Source of the DNA: Candidatus Roizmanbacteria bacterium CG10_big_fil_rev_8_21_14_0_10_45_7
GTDB taxonomy: Bacteria > Patescibacteriota > Microgenomatia > UBA1406
Reading direction: 5' to 3'
DNA length: 6,409 nucleotides
Assembly: GCA_002793745.1 (NCBI GenBank)
Contig: PFEE01000030.1
Coordinates: 9,972-16,380, forward strand
Under the pieces are notes generated by a model, which was given only the letters and a program-made list of their open reading frames with translations, was not told the DNA's origin and did not search any database. The translations under genes and the position numbers were made by a program. Positions within the stretch are counted from its first letter, which is position 1. Every line of letters begins with the position of its first letter. Below, piece after piece: positions 1 through 5,988 of the stretch.

Positions 1-38
1 CGGAAGAAAATTACATGTAAACTATCCTTTAAATGTTG

Positions 39-44
39 TAGCAT
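39..44 (+). promoter_or_regulatory. possible -10 box before the metallopeptidase-like gene
   Basis: TAGCAT lies 11 nt upstream of the ATG at 56. The same hexamer precedes the transporter gene at 6160. If it is a -10 box, transcription would start about 5 nt before the start codon. No convincing -35 box is seen at the right distance, and the hexamer matches the consensus in only four of six positions, so this is weak. Confidence 0.25.
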
Positions 45-55
45 AAATATGAACT

Positions 56-1741
56 ATGGAATCACAACCTGATAATGTCTTGCTGCCGACAGCTGAACAA
101 CAATCAGCAATTCCAGATTCTCAACCTACCGATCCTGTCGAAACTGCAGCGAAGAAAATCTTACAAACACCGGTTACTCGTAAAAATTTATTGAGAGGAA
201 TTTTGGGAGGCACATTAGCTGCTCTGCTCCGAAGTGCCGGTTCTGTTCAAGCTCCAAGTAACCTTAATTTATCTGATGAAGAATTTCAAAATCGGCCAAA
301 ATCTAGTGAAGAGAAAACAAAAATAATCACCCATGAAACTCTATCTGTTTCACTGGACGAAGAAAACATACCTCTTTCTTATACCGTTGATGGTATTGAA
401 CATATTTTTACTCCTGAAGAAAAACTACAGTTTTTAGACGCTAAAAAACATGCAGTCGAATTAAATGAAGTTGAACCAATAAAGTACATTCCCTTTACTG
501 TGGACCAACCTACACAGAAGGTTGAATCGGAGGAAAATCCAGCTCAACCAGTAACGACTGAACTTCCTACAGACATTCTTTCTAAGGAAGAATTAAAAGA
601 ACGAGGGGTTTCTGTAGTGACGTCACATAAAAAAGACGCAGCACAATTTTATATTCGCAAAGGAGCATTTGAGGCAGGAGGTATATTAGAGCCATTGGCC
701 CTTTACAATCAGCATGCATCTCCAGAAGAGAAAATGGATCTAGTGTATATCATTGTAAACGGTAACAATATTTCTGGTCGTTTTAGAGATGAACCACAGT
801 TTGAGCCATATAAAGATCTAGCTCCCTACACCGGCCTTCCTGAAACTATAGATAGCTATCGAACAACACAAATAAAATCACTTCAACAACAAATTGATGC
901 CGCTAGAAAAAATCTGGGAGAAGCCGCAACCTACTCTGATTTTCAACAGTTAACACAAGATCTTATTTCTTTGAAAGAAACGATGATGATGTATGAGAAA
1001 CTTCCCGAGGAAGAAATACTAGATCTTATTCAAGACGACGAACCATACGGCCTTCAAGACGACATGTATGATGATGAGAAAGGATTTTCTACTAATACAG
1101 CTTTTATTCTGGTAGCAGCCGGTAAAGCTTTCGGTAGCCCAACGCCAAAATCATACATTTTGTCTTTTAGTCCTTTCGGTGAGGTTCTGGCAACTACAAG
1201 AGATTCCATTCGACCACAGTCTATTACTGATATGACACCAACCGTTCATGATACTCATCTTTCTCCAGACAGAATCCCAACGCAGCAGGGAGGGAACGAA
1301 AGGAATGAGAATGCTTACTTAATAGATGTTGATAAAAGAATTCCACCCGGATTTATAGTTTATCATGAAACTATGCATGATCAGCAAGTAAGAGTGTTAC
1401 CAGCTCTAGCTAAAAAGGGATTACTGAATCTATTAAGTATATATAACATCATTACAACATATGATCAGTTACCCGAATCAAACGCTAACTTACTTGGCAA
1501 TAATGACTTCGGTTTAGCAAGACCTAACTTAGACGAGTATGCTGCAGATGTATTTGCCGTGGAGCAAATAAAAAGAGCCTCAGACTTATGGAAAAAGAGC
1601 CAATATAGAAATGATTTTGGTTACTCGTTTGTATTTTCAATACCTCCATCCGAAGAAAGACCCTATGTTTCATATATTTTGACGAGTAAATCCCCATCAT
1701 CGATTGACCATACACTATCTCAAAGGGACAGCAGTAGTTAA
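56..1741 (+). CDS. putative zinc metallopeptidase (HExxH ... ExxAD), possibly exported
   Basis: A 561-residue protein that I do not recognise as a named family. Residues 437-441 read HETMH, the zincin HExxH motif (two His ligands plus catalytic Glu). Residues 494-498 read EYAAD, like the ExxAD third-ligand motif of gluzincins such as M48-type peptidases, so E494 is the likely third zinc ligand (inference). Near the N-terminus, residues 41-58 read TRKNLLRG followed by a short hydrophobic stretch, then SVQA at 63-66. This resembles a twin-arginine signal with an RK variant after an unusually long (about 40-residue) n-region, or a weak membrane anchor. Residues 75-180 are acidic and Pro/Glu-rich, probably a flexible linker. 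Residues 265-325 are helical and may form a coiled coil. The ATG at 56 is the first available start; no Shine-Dalgarno is present. Arginine codons are AGR-rich (13 of 21), unlike the neighbouring genes. Protease activity is unproven. Confidence 0.85.
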   Translation: MESQPDNVLLPTAEQQSAIPDSQPTDPVETAAKKILQTPVTRKNLLRGILGGTLAALLRSAGSVQAPSNLNLSDEEFQNRPKSSEEKTKIITHETLSVSLDEENIPLSYTVDGIEHIFTPEEKLQFLDAKKHAVELNEVEPIKYIPFTVDQPTQKVESEENPAQPVTTELPTDILSKEELKERGVSVVTSHKKDAAQFYIRKGAFEAGGILEPLALYNQHASPEEKMDLVYIIVNGNNISGRFRDEPQFEPYKDLAPYTGLPETIDSYRTTQIKSLQQQIDAARKNLGEAATYSDFQQLTQDLISLKETMMMYEKLPEEEILDLIQDDEPYGLQDDMYDDEKGFSTNTAFILVAAGKAFGSPTPKSYILSFSPFGEVLATTRDSIRPQSITDMTPTVHDTHLSPDRIPTQQGGNERNENAYLIDVDKRIPPGFIVYHETMHDQQVRVLPALAKKGLLNLLSIYNIITTYDQLPESNANLLGNNDFGLARPNLDEYAADVFAVEQIKRASDLWKKSQYRNDFGYSFVFSIPPSEERPYVSYILTSKSPSSIDHTLSQRDSSS

Positions 1742-1812
1742 AACTTAAAAAAGTTACAACGATACTTACTGGTCTTACATACTTAAAGAGAGTATAATTG
1801 ATTTAAATCAGT

Positions 1813-1950
1813 TCATTGTTTTTCCTCCTTTTTGAAATGAGAAATGGCAATAAGAAGAGCAGTTTTTTCTTGAGGATTAATAGATGATGTTAAATAGGTT
1901 CGAACATCGTCCCAGATGGTGCACCAAATTTTTCGAGGCGCGATTAACAA
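1813..1950 (-). CDS. possible 45-codon microprotein or gene remnant
   Basis: This minus-strand frame has a protein-like composition: an aromatic and basic N-half (around RKIWCTIWDD), then NPQEKTALLIAISHF and a charged KKEEKQ end before TGA. There is no ATG. The only plausible start is TTG at 1950, four bases from the 5' end of tRNA-Val, and an in-frame TAA lies just inside the tRNA on the complement. It may therefore be a small gene with a rare start, or the surviving 3' end of a truncated gene. No homology is recognised. It accounts for the strong AAGGAGG on the minus strand, which encodes its Lys-Glu-Glu codons. Low confidence. Confidence 0.25.
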   Translation of the reverse strand: MLIAPRKIWCTIWDDVRTYLTSSINPQEKTALLIAISHFKKEEKQ

Positions 1951-1953
1951 AAT

Positions 1954-2027
<74 letters not shown>

Positions 2028-2117
2028 CGTTTTACCCTCTAAGTATCCAAACAAACATTTTCCCGGTTAATTTGAAACGAGCCTTGTCTATGTTGCTCTT
2101 TTCCTGATCTGATGCGA

Positions 2118-2126
2118 TGATATAAT
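2118..2126 (+). promoter_or_regulatory. extended -10 promoter of tRNA-Phe
   Basis: TGATATAAT is a perfect TGnTATAAT extended -10 element. Transcription would start near 2133, about five bases before the mature tRNA-Phe. No well-spaced -35 hexamer is seen, which fits an extended -10 promoter that does not depend on one. Confidence 0.75.
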
Positions 2127-2137
2127 CTGTCCATCTT

Positions 2138-2213
2138 GCCAAGCTAGCCAAGTTGGTCACGGCGCATGTCTGAAAAACATGAAATTCAGGTTCGATTCCT
2201 GAGCTTGGCACCA
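2138..2213 (+). tRNA. tRNA-Phe (anticodon GAA), CCA encoded
   Basis: The acceptor stem GCCAAGC pairs perfectly with GCTTGGC (2203-2209); discriminator A (2210) is followed by an encoded CCA (2211-2213). The D stem is GCC/GGC. The anticodon stem CATGT/ACATG encloses loop CTGAAAA, giving anticodon GAA. The T arm is TCAGG-TTCGATT-CCTGA. It is the only one of the four tRNA genes here with a templated CCA. It lies 110 nt after tRNA-Val and has its own promoter. Confidence 0.97.
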
Positions 2214-2248
2214 AACGGTGTTTTTGAAAATGCTTAGTCAATTTCTAA

Positions 2249-2440
2249 CTAACGGCCGAGAATACTTGAAAACATTTCCTTAACAAAGTCGCTCAAGAAA
2301 CCCATCACAGCACTCAACTGATTGAAAAAAATTTTGATGCCGCTATCGGCAATATTACGCGAGGTACGGTTAAAATCGGTTGAGCTGATCATTTCATTGA
2401 AAACCATGACAGCAGTATACGGAAACTGCCGCGTATTCAC
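2249..2440 (-). CDS. possible small hypothetical protein (63 codons, GTG start)
   Basis: This minus-strand frame lies in the 298-nt gap between tRNA-Phe and tRNA-Gly. The predicted protein has a polar N-half and a hydrophobic, amphipathic C-half (around IKIFFNQLSAVMGFLSDF, ending SSILGR), which could bind a membrane. Codon choice in the C-half looks like real coding sequence (for example GCC GAT AGC GGC ATC AAA). The start is uncertain: GTG at 2440, or internal ATG codons at 2407 and 2392, none with a Shine-Dalgarno site or strong promoter. The open frame continues upstream to a stop near 2495 without an ATG. No family is recognised. It could be a microprotein, the remnant of a longer gene, or a chance frame. 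Confidence 0.4.
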   Translation of the reverse strand: MNTRQFPYTAVMVFNEMISSTDFNRTSRNIADSGIKIFFNQLSAVMGFLSDFVKEMFSSILGR

Positions 2441-2480
2441 AAGACGGTGACTAGTGTGTACAATATGGCCTGTTTGGGTG

Positions 2481-2489
2481 TGGTTTAAT
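2481..2489 (+). promoter_or_regulatory. possible extended -10 promoter of tRNA-Gly
   Basis: TGGTTTAAT resembles the TGnTATAAT extended -10 element, with TTTAAT matching TATAAT in five of six positions. The predicted start near 2496 is about 16 nt before tRNA-Gly. No -35 box is evident. Confidence 0.4.
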
Positions 2490-2511
2490 TTGATCTAACG
2501 CCCAGAGCAGT

Positions 2512-2584
2512 GCGGAAATAGCTCAGTTGGTAGAGCGCCTCCTTGCCAAGGAGGAGGTCGCGGGTTCGAGTCCCGTTTTCCGCT
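2512..2584 (+). tRNA. tRNA-Gly (anticodon GCC)
   Basis: A 73-nt cloverleaf. The acceptor stem GCGGAAA pairs perfectly with TTTCCGC (2577-2583), with discriminator T at 2584. The D arm is GCTC-AGTTGGTA-GAGC. The anticodon stem CCTCC/GGAGG encloses loop TTGCCAA, giving anticodon GCC. The T arm is GCGGG-TTCGAGT-CCCGT with one G-T pair. CCA is not encoded. The 120 bases between this gene and the next CDS show no further feature. Confidence 0.97.
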
Positions 2585-2705
2585 CACTTGATTTCTTGTA
2601 TATTCAGAAAAGATTTGCTCACCTCAACCCAGGACACTGATTTTTTAAACAAGCGGCGAAGGCGTTAGTTATTTACAGCACTTAGGTATTTTCTAAGAAC
2701 AGAAA

Positions 2706-3044
2706 TTACAGGTAAAAAGACTCTTTCGGTGGTGCAATTTTATTGCCCGAACAATTTTCGTTGTGGACGGCGTATTCAGCATCAATGGTTTTCTTGGTGG
2801 CAGATGATTCGTACAAAAGCCCTTCAAAATTACTCTTTTTTTGGATCAAACCAATGCAACTATTCAGATCGTCATAAATCAATTTATTGGTGACACACTG
2901 ATTAGATTGGCTAGCTTCCTTGGTTTGTATCTGCTCTGACGCTTGGTCATAACAGGCCTTAAAATCAGCAAAAACTCTACCGATCGTGGCTTGATAGAGT
3001 AAATAAGCACCAACCAAAACTAACGCCCAGATTGCAAGTTTCAT
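2706..3044 (-). CDS. membrane-anchored small protein with four cysteines, unknown function
   Basis: A 112-residue protein with no recognised family. Residues 1-20 (MKLAIWALVLVGAYLLYQAT) form a short hydrophobic N-terminal segment after a single Lys, a signal anchor or uncleaved signal peptide. The rest is hydrophilic and probably lies outside the membrane. Cysteines at 31, 50, 63 and 98 could form two disulfides (inference). The C-terminus is PPKESFYL. The ATG at 3044 gives a good membrane-segment start. It lies 62 nt downstream of the large membrane-protein gene on the same strand, so it may be co-transcribed, but it also has its own promoter-like sequence. A helical, Cys-linked extracytoplasmic domain is likely; no enzymatic motif is seen. 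Confidence 0.75.
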   Translation of the reverse strand: MKLAIWALVLVGAYLLYQATIGRVFADFKACYDQASEQIQTKEASQSNQCVTNKLIYDDLNSCIGLIQKKSNFEGLLYESSATKKTIDAEYAVHNENCSGNKIAPPKESFYL

Positions 3045-3053
3045 ATATTCACT

Positions 3054-3083
3054 ACTATACTCTCATTGAAATAGTTTGAACAA
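3054..3083 (-). promoter_or_regulatory. possible promoter of the four-cysteine protein gene
   Basis: On the minus strand, TATAGT (3054-3059, five of six consensus positions) lies 9 nt before the ATG at 3044. An 18-bp spacer separates it from a weak -35 candidate TTGTTC (3078-3083). Transcription would begin 2-3 nt before the start codon, giving a leaderless message. There is no Shine-Dalgarno site. Confidence 0.4.
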
Positions 3084-3106
3084 GTTATGTATTTTAGCAG
3101 GCGCAA

Positions 3107-5146
3107 CTAGAGAGGCTGAGACAAGCCAATCACAGCACCAGCCTTGTTTTGTTTCAGAATGGTGAGCGAACTTGGCGTCTGATCGATTTTCTGTAAGGGC
3201 AAAAATTTTTCAAGCAAAATACTGTTTGTGACGTACAGATAGCTAATTTGATGTTCTCTCATTTGGTTTGCTATTTTTGTCAAATCTGATTGATTAAACA
3301 GTTGCTCAACGATATTTGAGCGAACTGCAATGTCTAGGTTGCGAGTTGAAAGCAAGGCCTGTCCACCCAAATAAGTTGGGCGATCAGCAAAGAAGGCGAC
3401 GTAGGGAGTTAACTGGTCATATTGGTTGCGACTATCGGCTTGAATGACTGCCTGGGGAGGAACGTTGTTTTTGATGAAAGTTAGCAATTCAAGCTCATCT
3501 GTTGAAATTAGCTCAGTCGGATGTTGGGAATAGAATTCAGAGTAGTACTGTTTTAGTTGAATAATTGAACGTGGTAGTGAAAAAATGACAATCAGCAGAA
3601 TCAAAATAATTTTGTAAAACCGATCTTTGACTTCACCAATTATAATTGAGCTAAAAATAATCATTGATAAAATTGGAGTGATTAAAAAATTATAGATGTT
3701 CAGACCACCGGATGACTGAAAAAATAACATCCCGATGATGATAAAAATAAAATTTGTTGGTATTAAAAAGAAGAGTAAGGCTGTTGGTAGCTTGTGAAAA
3801 ATATTTTTTGTTGGCAGTAATCCAAGTAATCTTATGCCGTACACCGAAATCAACGTAATCGCTACCGCAATCGTGTTGTAAATAGTCATATTTTTAAGGC
3901 TGTGAGCGGCCTCATAGACTTGCATTCTCAGCCACCAATCACGGTAGTCATAATGATCTGGTGAAAAGAACACCTTTGTCCAGGCAAGTGGCACAAACAG
4001 TAAACCACCGGCTGAGCGGTTGGCCGGCAGATAGATGATGGTTGCCAAGAAAATAAGAAGCAACCAACTGAGCAATACTGATTGCTGGGAGGTAAAGGTT
4101 TTGAATATTCGATTGAGCCAAGATTGGTTTTGCGACCACTCAACAACAAGTTGTTGCCAAACAAGAAAGAGACTCAAAAAGCCAAAACCGATCGTAAAAT
4201 AAATTCCGTAGTAAATTTTAAAACCAACCATACTGGCGCCCAAGCCAGCGATGATAAAAAGTAAGATAGCTTGACGATTTTTGAGCCACTGGGTTAAAAA
4301 GAGCAGATTGACGATCAGTAACAGCCGGCCAAAGACTTGGGGCATGTTAAAGATAAAGTTTAACCCTGTGTCCAGTGCTGGCACAGAAGCACCCCAGGTG
4401 TGTTTAAAATACTGGGCAAAAATAAAAGCCGCGTCGGCGCCAAAGGTTAACAGAAACAGGCTAATTAATAAAGTTGCAGTCTTGTTCGAAAATTGTTTGA
4501 GCAGTTGTACAAAACTGAGGGTGATTAAAATTAATAAGATTGGCGGCAAGTAGTGAAAAAATAGATGATTGACCGGTAGCAGCCAAACTCGCGCTAGCTC
4601 TGCCATGAACAAATCGCCCCAATAGTGATAATTCACCAGTTGAGTGCCAGCTAACCCCGGTTCGATTGGGGGAAAGGTGCCGATCATTGACTGAATGTAA
4701 CCCAAATGCAACATCCCGTCGGCCGAGTTAACAAAGTAGTAGCCAATCCCCTTCTCTGTCAGTAACCCACTGCCAATATGGCCATAGATTTGAAAAAAGA
4801 CTGAGCCAGCGATAGCGGCCAAAACAACTTTTGGCAGTTTGCCGAGCTCTGCTAAAGCGGCGTGGGTGGTTTTGAAAAACTCAGATCGGTTTAGTATTGC
4901 CAGGACAATGGCTGCACCCAGGTAGGCATAACTGAGCCAGCGCAAATGCAGATAGCCAAAAATAAATCCTTGTCCAGCCCAGAGGGCGATACCAACTCCC
5001 CAAGCTCCAAGCGATCGTGTTAAGGCAGAGTCAATTTTGGCTTTTTGCAGCACTAGCCAGCCAGGTATAAAACAACTCACCACCACTACCAGCCAGGAAA
5101 CCAAACCTAAGAGCCAAAACAAGCTGTCGGTCAATGAATAATACAT
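3107..5146 (-). CDS. polytopic membrane protein, GT-C glycosyltransferase-like
   Basis: A 679-residue protein with roughly 12-14 hydrophobic helices over residues 7-526, then a soluble domain at about 545-679. Between early helices is a polar loop (about 138-190) with SADGMLHLGY (D143, H146), a Pro-rich stretch FPPIEPG, and NYHYWGD (H174, W176, D178). A large acidic, aromatic first extracytoplasmic loop is typical of GT-C-fold enzymes that use lipid-linked sugars. I infer that D143 or D178 could be catalytic. GFKIYYG at 308-314 opens a later helix. The C-terminal part (ELELLTFIKNNVPPQAVIQAD ..., AFFADRPTYLGG at 584-595) matches the general pattern of extracytoplasmic tail domains in bacterial GT-C-like proteins. 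This is recognition by pattern; no named family is certain. The ATG at 5146 gives a natural start just before the first helix, and the gene is divergent from the YdjM-like gene. It could instead be a related membrane protein without transferase activity. Confidence 0.8.
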   Translation of the reverse strand: MYYSLTDSLFWLLGLVSWLVVVVSCFIPGWLVLQKAKIDSALTRSLGAWGVGIALWAGQGFIFGYLHLRWLSYAYLGAAIVLAILNRSEFFKTTHAALAELGKLPKVVLAAIAGSVFFQIYGHIGSGLLTEKGIGYYFVNSADGMLHLGYIQSMIGTFPPIEPGLAGTQLVNYHYWGDLFMAELARVWLLPVNHLFFHYLPPILLILITLSFVQLLKQFSNKTATLLISLFLLTFGADAAFIFAQYFKHTWGASVPALDTGLNFIFNMPQVFGRLLLIVNLLFLTQWLKNRQAILLFIIAGLGASMVGFKIYYGIYFTIGFGFLSLFLVWQQLVVEWSQNQSWLNRIFKTFTSQQSVLLSWLLLIFLATIIYLPANRSAGGLLFVPLAWTKVFFSPDHYDYRDWWLRMQVYEAAHSLKNMTIYNTIAVAITLISVYGIRLLGLLPTKNIFHKLPTALLFFLIPTNFIFIIIGMLFFQSSGGLNIYNFLITPILSMIIFSSIIIGEVKDRFYKIILILLIVIFSLPRSIIQLKQYYSEFYSQHPTELISTDELELLTFIKNNVPPQAVIQADSRNQYDQLTPYVAFFADRPTYLGGQALLSTRNLDIAVRSNIVEQLFNQSDLTKIANQMREHQISYLYVTNSILLEKFLPLQKIDQTPSSLTILKQNKAGAVIGLSQPL

Positions 5147-5181
5147 AGCAATCGTCTTGCATAAATTGTACTATAGATGCG
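5147..5181. promoter_or_regulatory. 35-bp divergent promoter region
   Basis: The two start codons at 5146 (minus) and 5182 (plus) are separated by only 35 bp, so promoter elements must overlap. On the plus strand, TACTAT (5169-5174) lies 7 nt before the ATG at 5182. On the minus strand, TACAAT (5165-5170, five of six consensus positions) and overlapping TATAGT (5170-5175) lie 18 and 23 nt before the ATG at 5146. Neither gene has a Shine-Dalgarno site. The -35 contacts would lie inside the opposite coding region. Confidence 0.45.
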
Positions 5182-5772
5182 ATGACGGGACGCACCCACG
5201 ATTTAGCCGCTTTTGCCGGACTGGTGATAGCCTTTCTTTACGCGCCAATACTGCCAGCTTTGTCACTGTCCACAGTGATCGTCGCTTTTGGCGCCAATTT
5301 TTTGGGTGCACTTTTCCCGGACATTGATCAGCCAACCAGCGATTTTTGGGACAATTTTAGGCTGGGACCGTTTGTGGCGAAGGTGATCGTGCCGGCCTTG
5401 GGTGGCCATCGACATATTTCTCATTCTTTGGCTGGCGTGGTTTTGATCGGAGTTCTGTTTCGTCTTGGCCTGAATCTCGCGCTTAAGTATGTTTTGATTG
5501 ATATCAACTCAGAAATAGTTTGGAATGCTTTTATGATTGGGGTGGTGTCTCATCTGGTTATGGACTTGCCGACTAAAGAGGGGGTACCCTTGCTCTGGCC
5601 TTTTGACTGGAAGTTTGGGCTTCCTCCCTGGAAAGCTTTGCGGATCACCAGCGGCAAATCTGTGGAGAAGTTTATTGTCTTTCCGGGTTTGCTGATGCTG
5701 ACGGGGTATTTGCTATTTGTGAATCAGGAGAGGGTGCTGGAGCTTCTGAAGACTATGTTGAAGATTGGGTAA
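5182..5772 (+). CDS. YdjM/DUF457-family membrane-bound metal-dependent hydrolase
   Basis: A 196-residue protein recognised by its family motifs: H6 in the N-terminal TGRTHDL, FPDIDQPTS at 45-53 (D47, D49), GGHRHISHS at 74-82 (H76, R77, H78, H81), and SHLVMDLPTKEG at 123-134 (H124, D128, E133) followed by LLWPF. These His/Asp residues are the expected metal ligands. Membrane segments lie at roughly 9-28, 30-46, 83-105, 113-130 and 163-180. The YdjM family (annotated in E. coli as LexA-regulated, membrane-bound and metal-dependent) has a phospholipase-like hydrolase prediction but no settled substrate. Length is normal for the family and all key residues are present. The start ATG leaves H6 near the N-terminus, as usual. 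The gene is monocistronic: divergent from the membrane-protein gene and followed by a hairpin. No LexA-type operator is recognised. Confidence 0.92.
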   Translation: MTGRTHDLAAFAGLVIAFLYAPILPALSLSTVIVAFGANFLGALFPDIDQPTSDFWDNFRLGPFVAKVIVPALGGHRHISHSLAGVVLIGVLFRLGLNLALKYVLIDINSEIVWNAFMIGVVSHLVMDLPTKEGVPLLWPFDWKFGLPPWKALRITSGKSVEKFIVFPGLLMLTGYLLFVNQERVLELLKTMLKIG

Positions 5773-5773
5773 G

Positions 5774-5803
5774 GATTATTCTGAGCAGAATAGTCAATAT
5801 TTT
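5774..5803 (+). terminator. hairpin terminator after the YdjM-like gene
   Basis: GATTATTCT (5774-5782) pairs with AGAATAGTC (5787-5795), a 9-bp stem with one G-T pair and a GAGC loop, starting two bases after the TAA stop. It is followed by AATATTTT. The T tract is short and the stem AT-rich, so termination may be partial. Confidence 0.55.
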
Positions 5804-5836
5804 CATGCTAAGTTATTTTAACAGGAAATTGATCTG

Positions 5837-5907
5837 ATGCCCCGCTTGGATTCGAACCAAAATTAACGGCTTCAAAGGCCGCTGTCCTACCATTAGACGA
5901 CGGGGCA
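5837..5907 (-). tRNA. tRNA-Gln (anticodon UUG)
   Basis: A 71-nt minus-strand cloverleaf. The acceptor stem TGCCCCG (5907-5901) pairs perfectly with CGGGGCA (5844-5838), giving the U1-A72 pair typical of tRNA-Gln; discriminator T is at 5837. The D stem is GTCT/GGAC. The anticodon stem GCGGC/GCCGT encloses loop CTTTGAA, giving anticodon TTG. The T arm is TTTGG-TTCGAAT-CCAAG. CCA is not encoded. Its 5' end is only six bases from the inverted-repeat element, whose near end carries a promoter-like sequence. Confidence 0.95.
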
Positions 5908-5933
5908 ATTTTAGAACCTGTCTGACAAGTCAT

Positions 5934-5963
5934 ATTCTACTACAAGTCAGTGGAGTTCGGCAA
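5934..5963 (-). promoter_or_regulatory. possible tRNA-Gln promoter inside the repeat element
   Basis: On the minus strand, TTGCCG (5958-5963, four of six -35 positions), an 18-bp spacer and TAGAAT (5934-5939, five of six -10 positions) point at tRNA-Gln. Transcription would start near 5927, 20 nt before the mature tRNA. The whole promoter lies within the left part of the inverted-repeat element. Confidence 0.4.
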
Positions 5964-5988
5964 AAAAAAGAGCTGATCCATCACCTCT
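5962..5988 (-). terminator. possible minus-strand terminator inside the repeat element
   Basis: On the minus strand, AGAG-G-TGA, loop TGGA, then TCA-G-CTCT forms a short hairpin with one G-G mismatch, followed directly by a run of T (complement of A5962-A5969). The T tract is strong, but the stem is short and interrupted. Confidence 0.4.

Noticed and set aside
1742..1755. AACTT-AAAA-AAGTT hairpin just after the peptidase-like gene as a terminator.
   Set aside because: The 5-bp AT-only stem has no following T run, so it is too weak to call.
1799..1810. A perfect 12-bp palindrome TGATTTAAATCA.
   Set aside because: It is AT-rich, alone, and not positioned as an operator for a visible promoter; chance is a sufficient explanation.
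1811..1830. A strong AAGGAGG followed seven bases later by ATG on the minus strand.
   Set aside because: The ATG is followed by AAC TGA, a two-codon frame. The GGAGG is explained as Lys-Glu-Glu codons of the overlapping possible reading frame.
1894..1926. A tRNA-like 3' half: GGTTCGAAC followed by GGTGCACCA.
   Set aside because: The bases flanking the TTCGAAC do not pair as a T stem and no acceptor partner is found. The end is a 10-bp palindrome (TGGTGCACCA, 1917-1926).
2032..2241. A 69-codon minus-strand frame between tRNA-Val and tRNA-Gly.
   Set aside because: It runs antisense through the whole tRNA-Phe gene and through its promoter, so its open frame is explained by the tRNA sequence.
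4082..4553. Plus-strand frames of 60 and 90 codons inside the membrane-protein gene.
   Set aside because: They are shadows of the strongly coding minus-strand frame and show low-complexity, Lys/Asn-rich translations without domain character.
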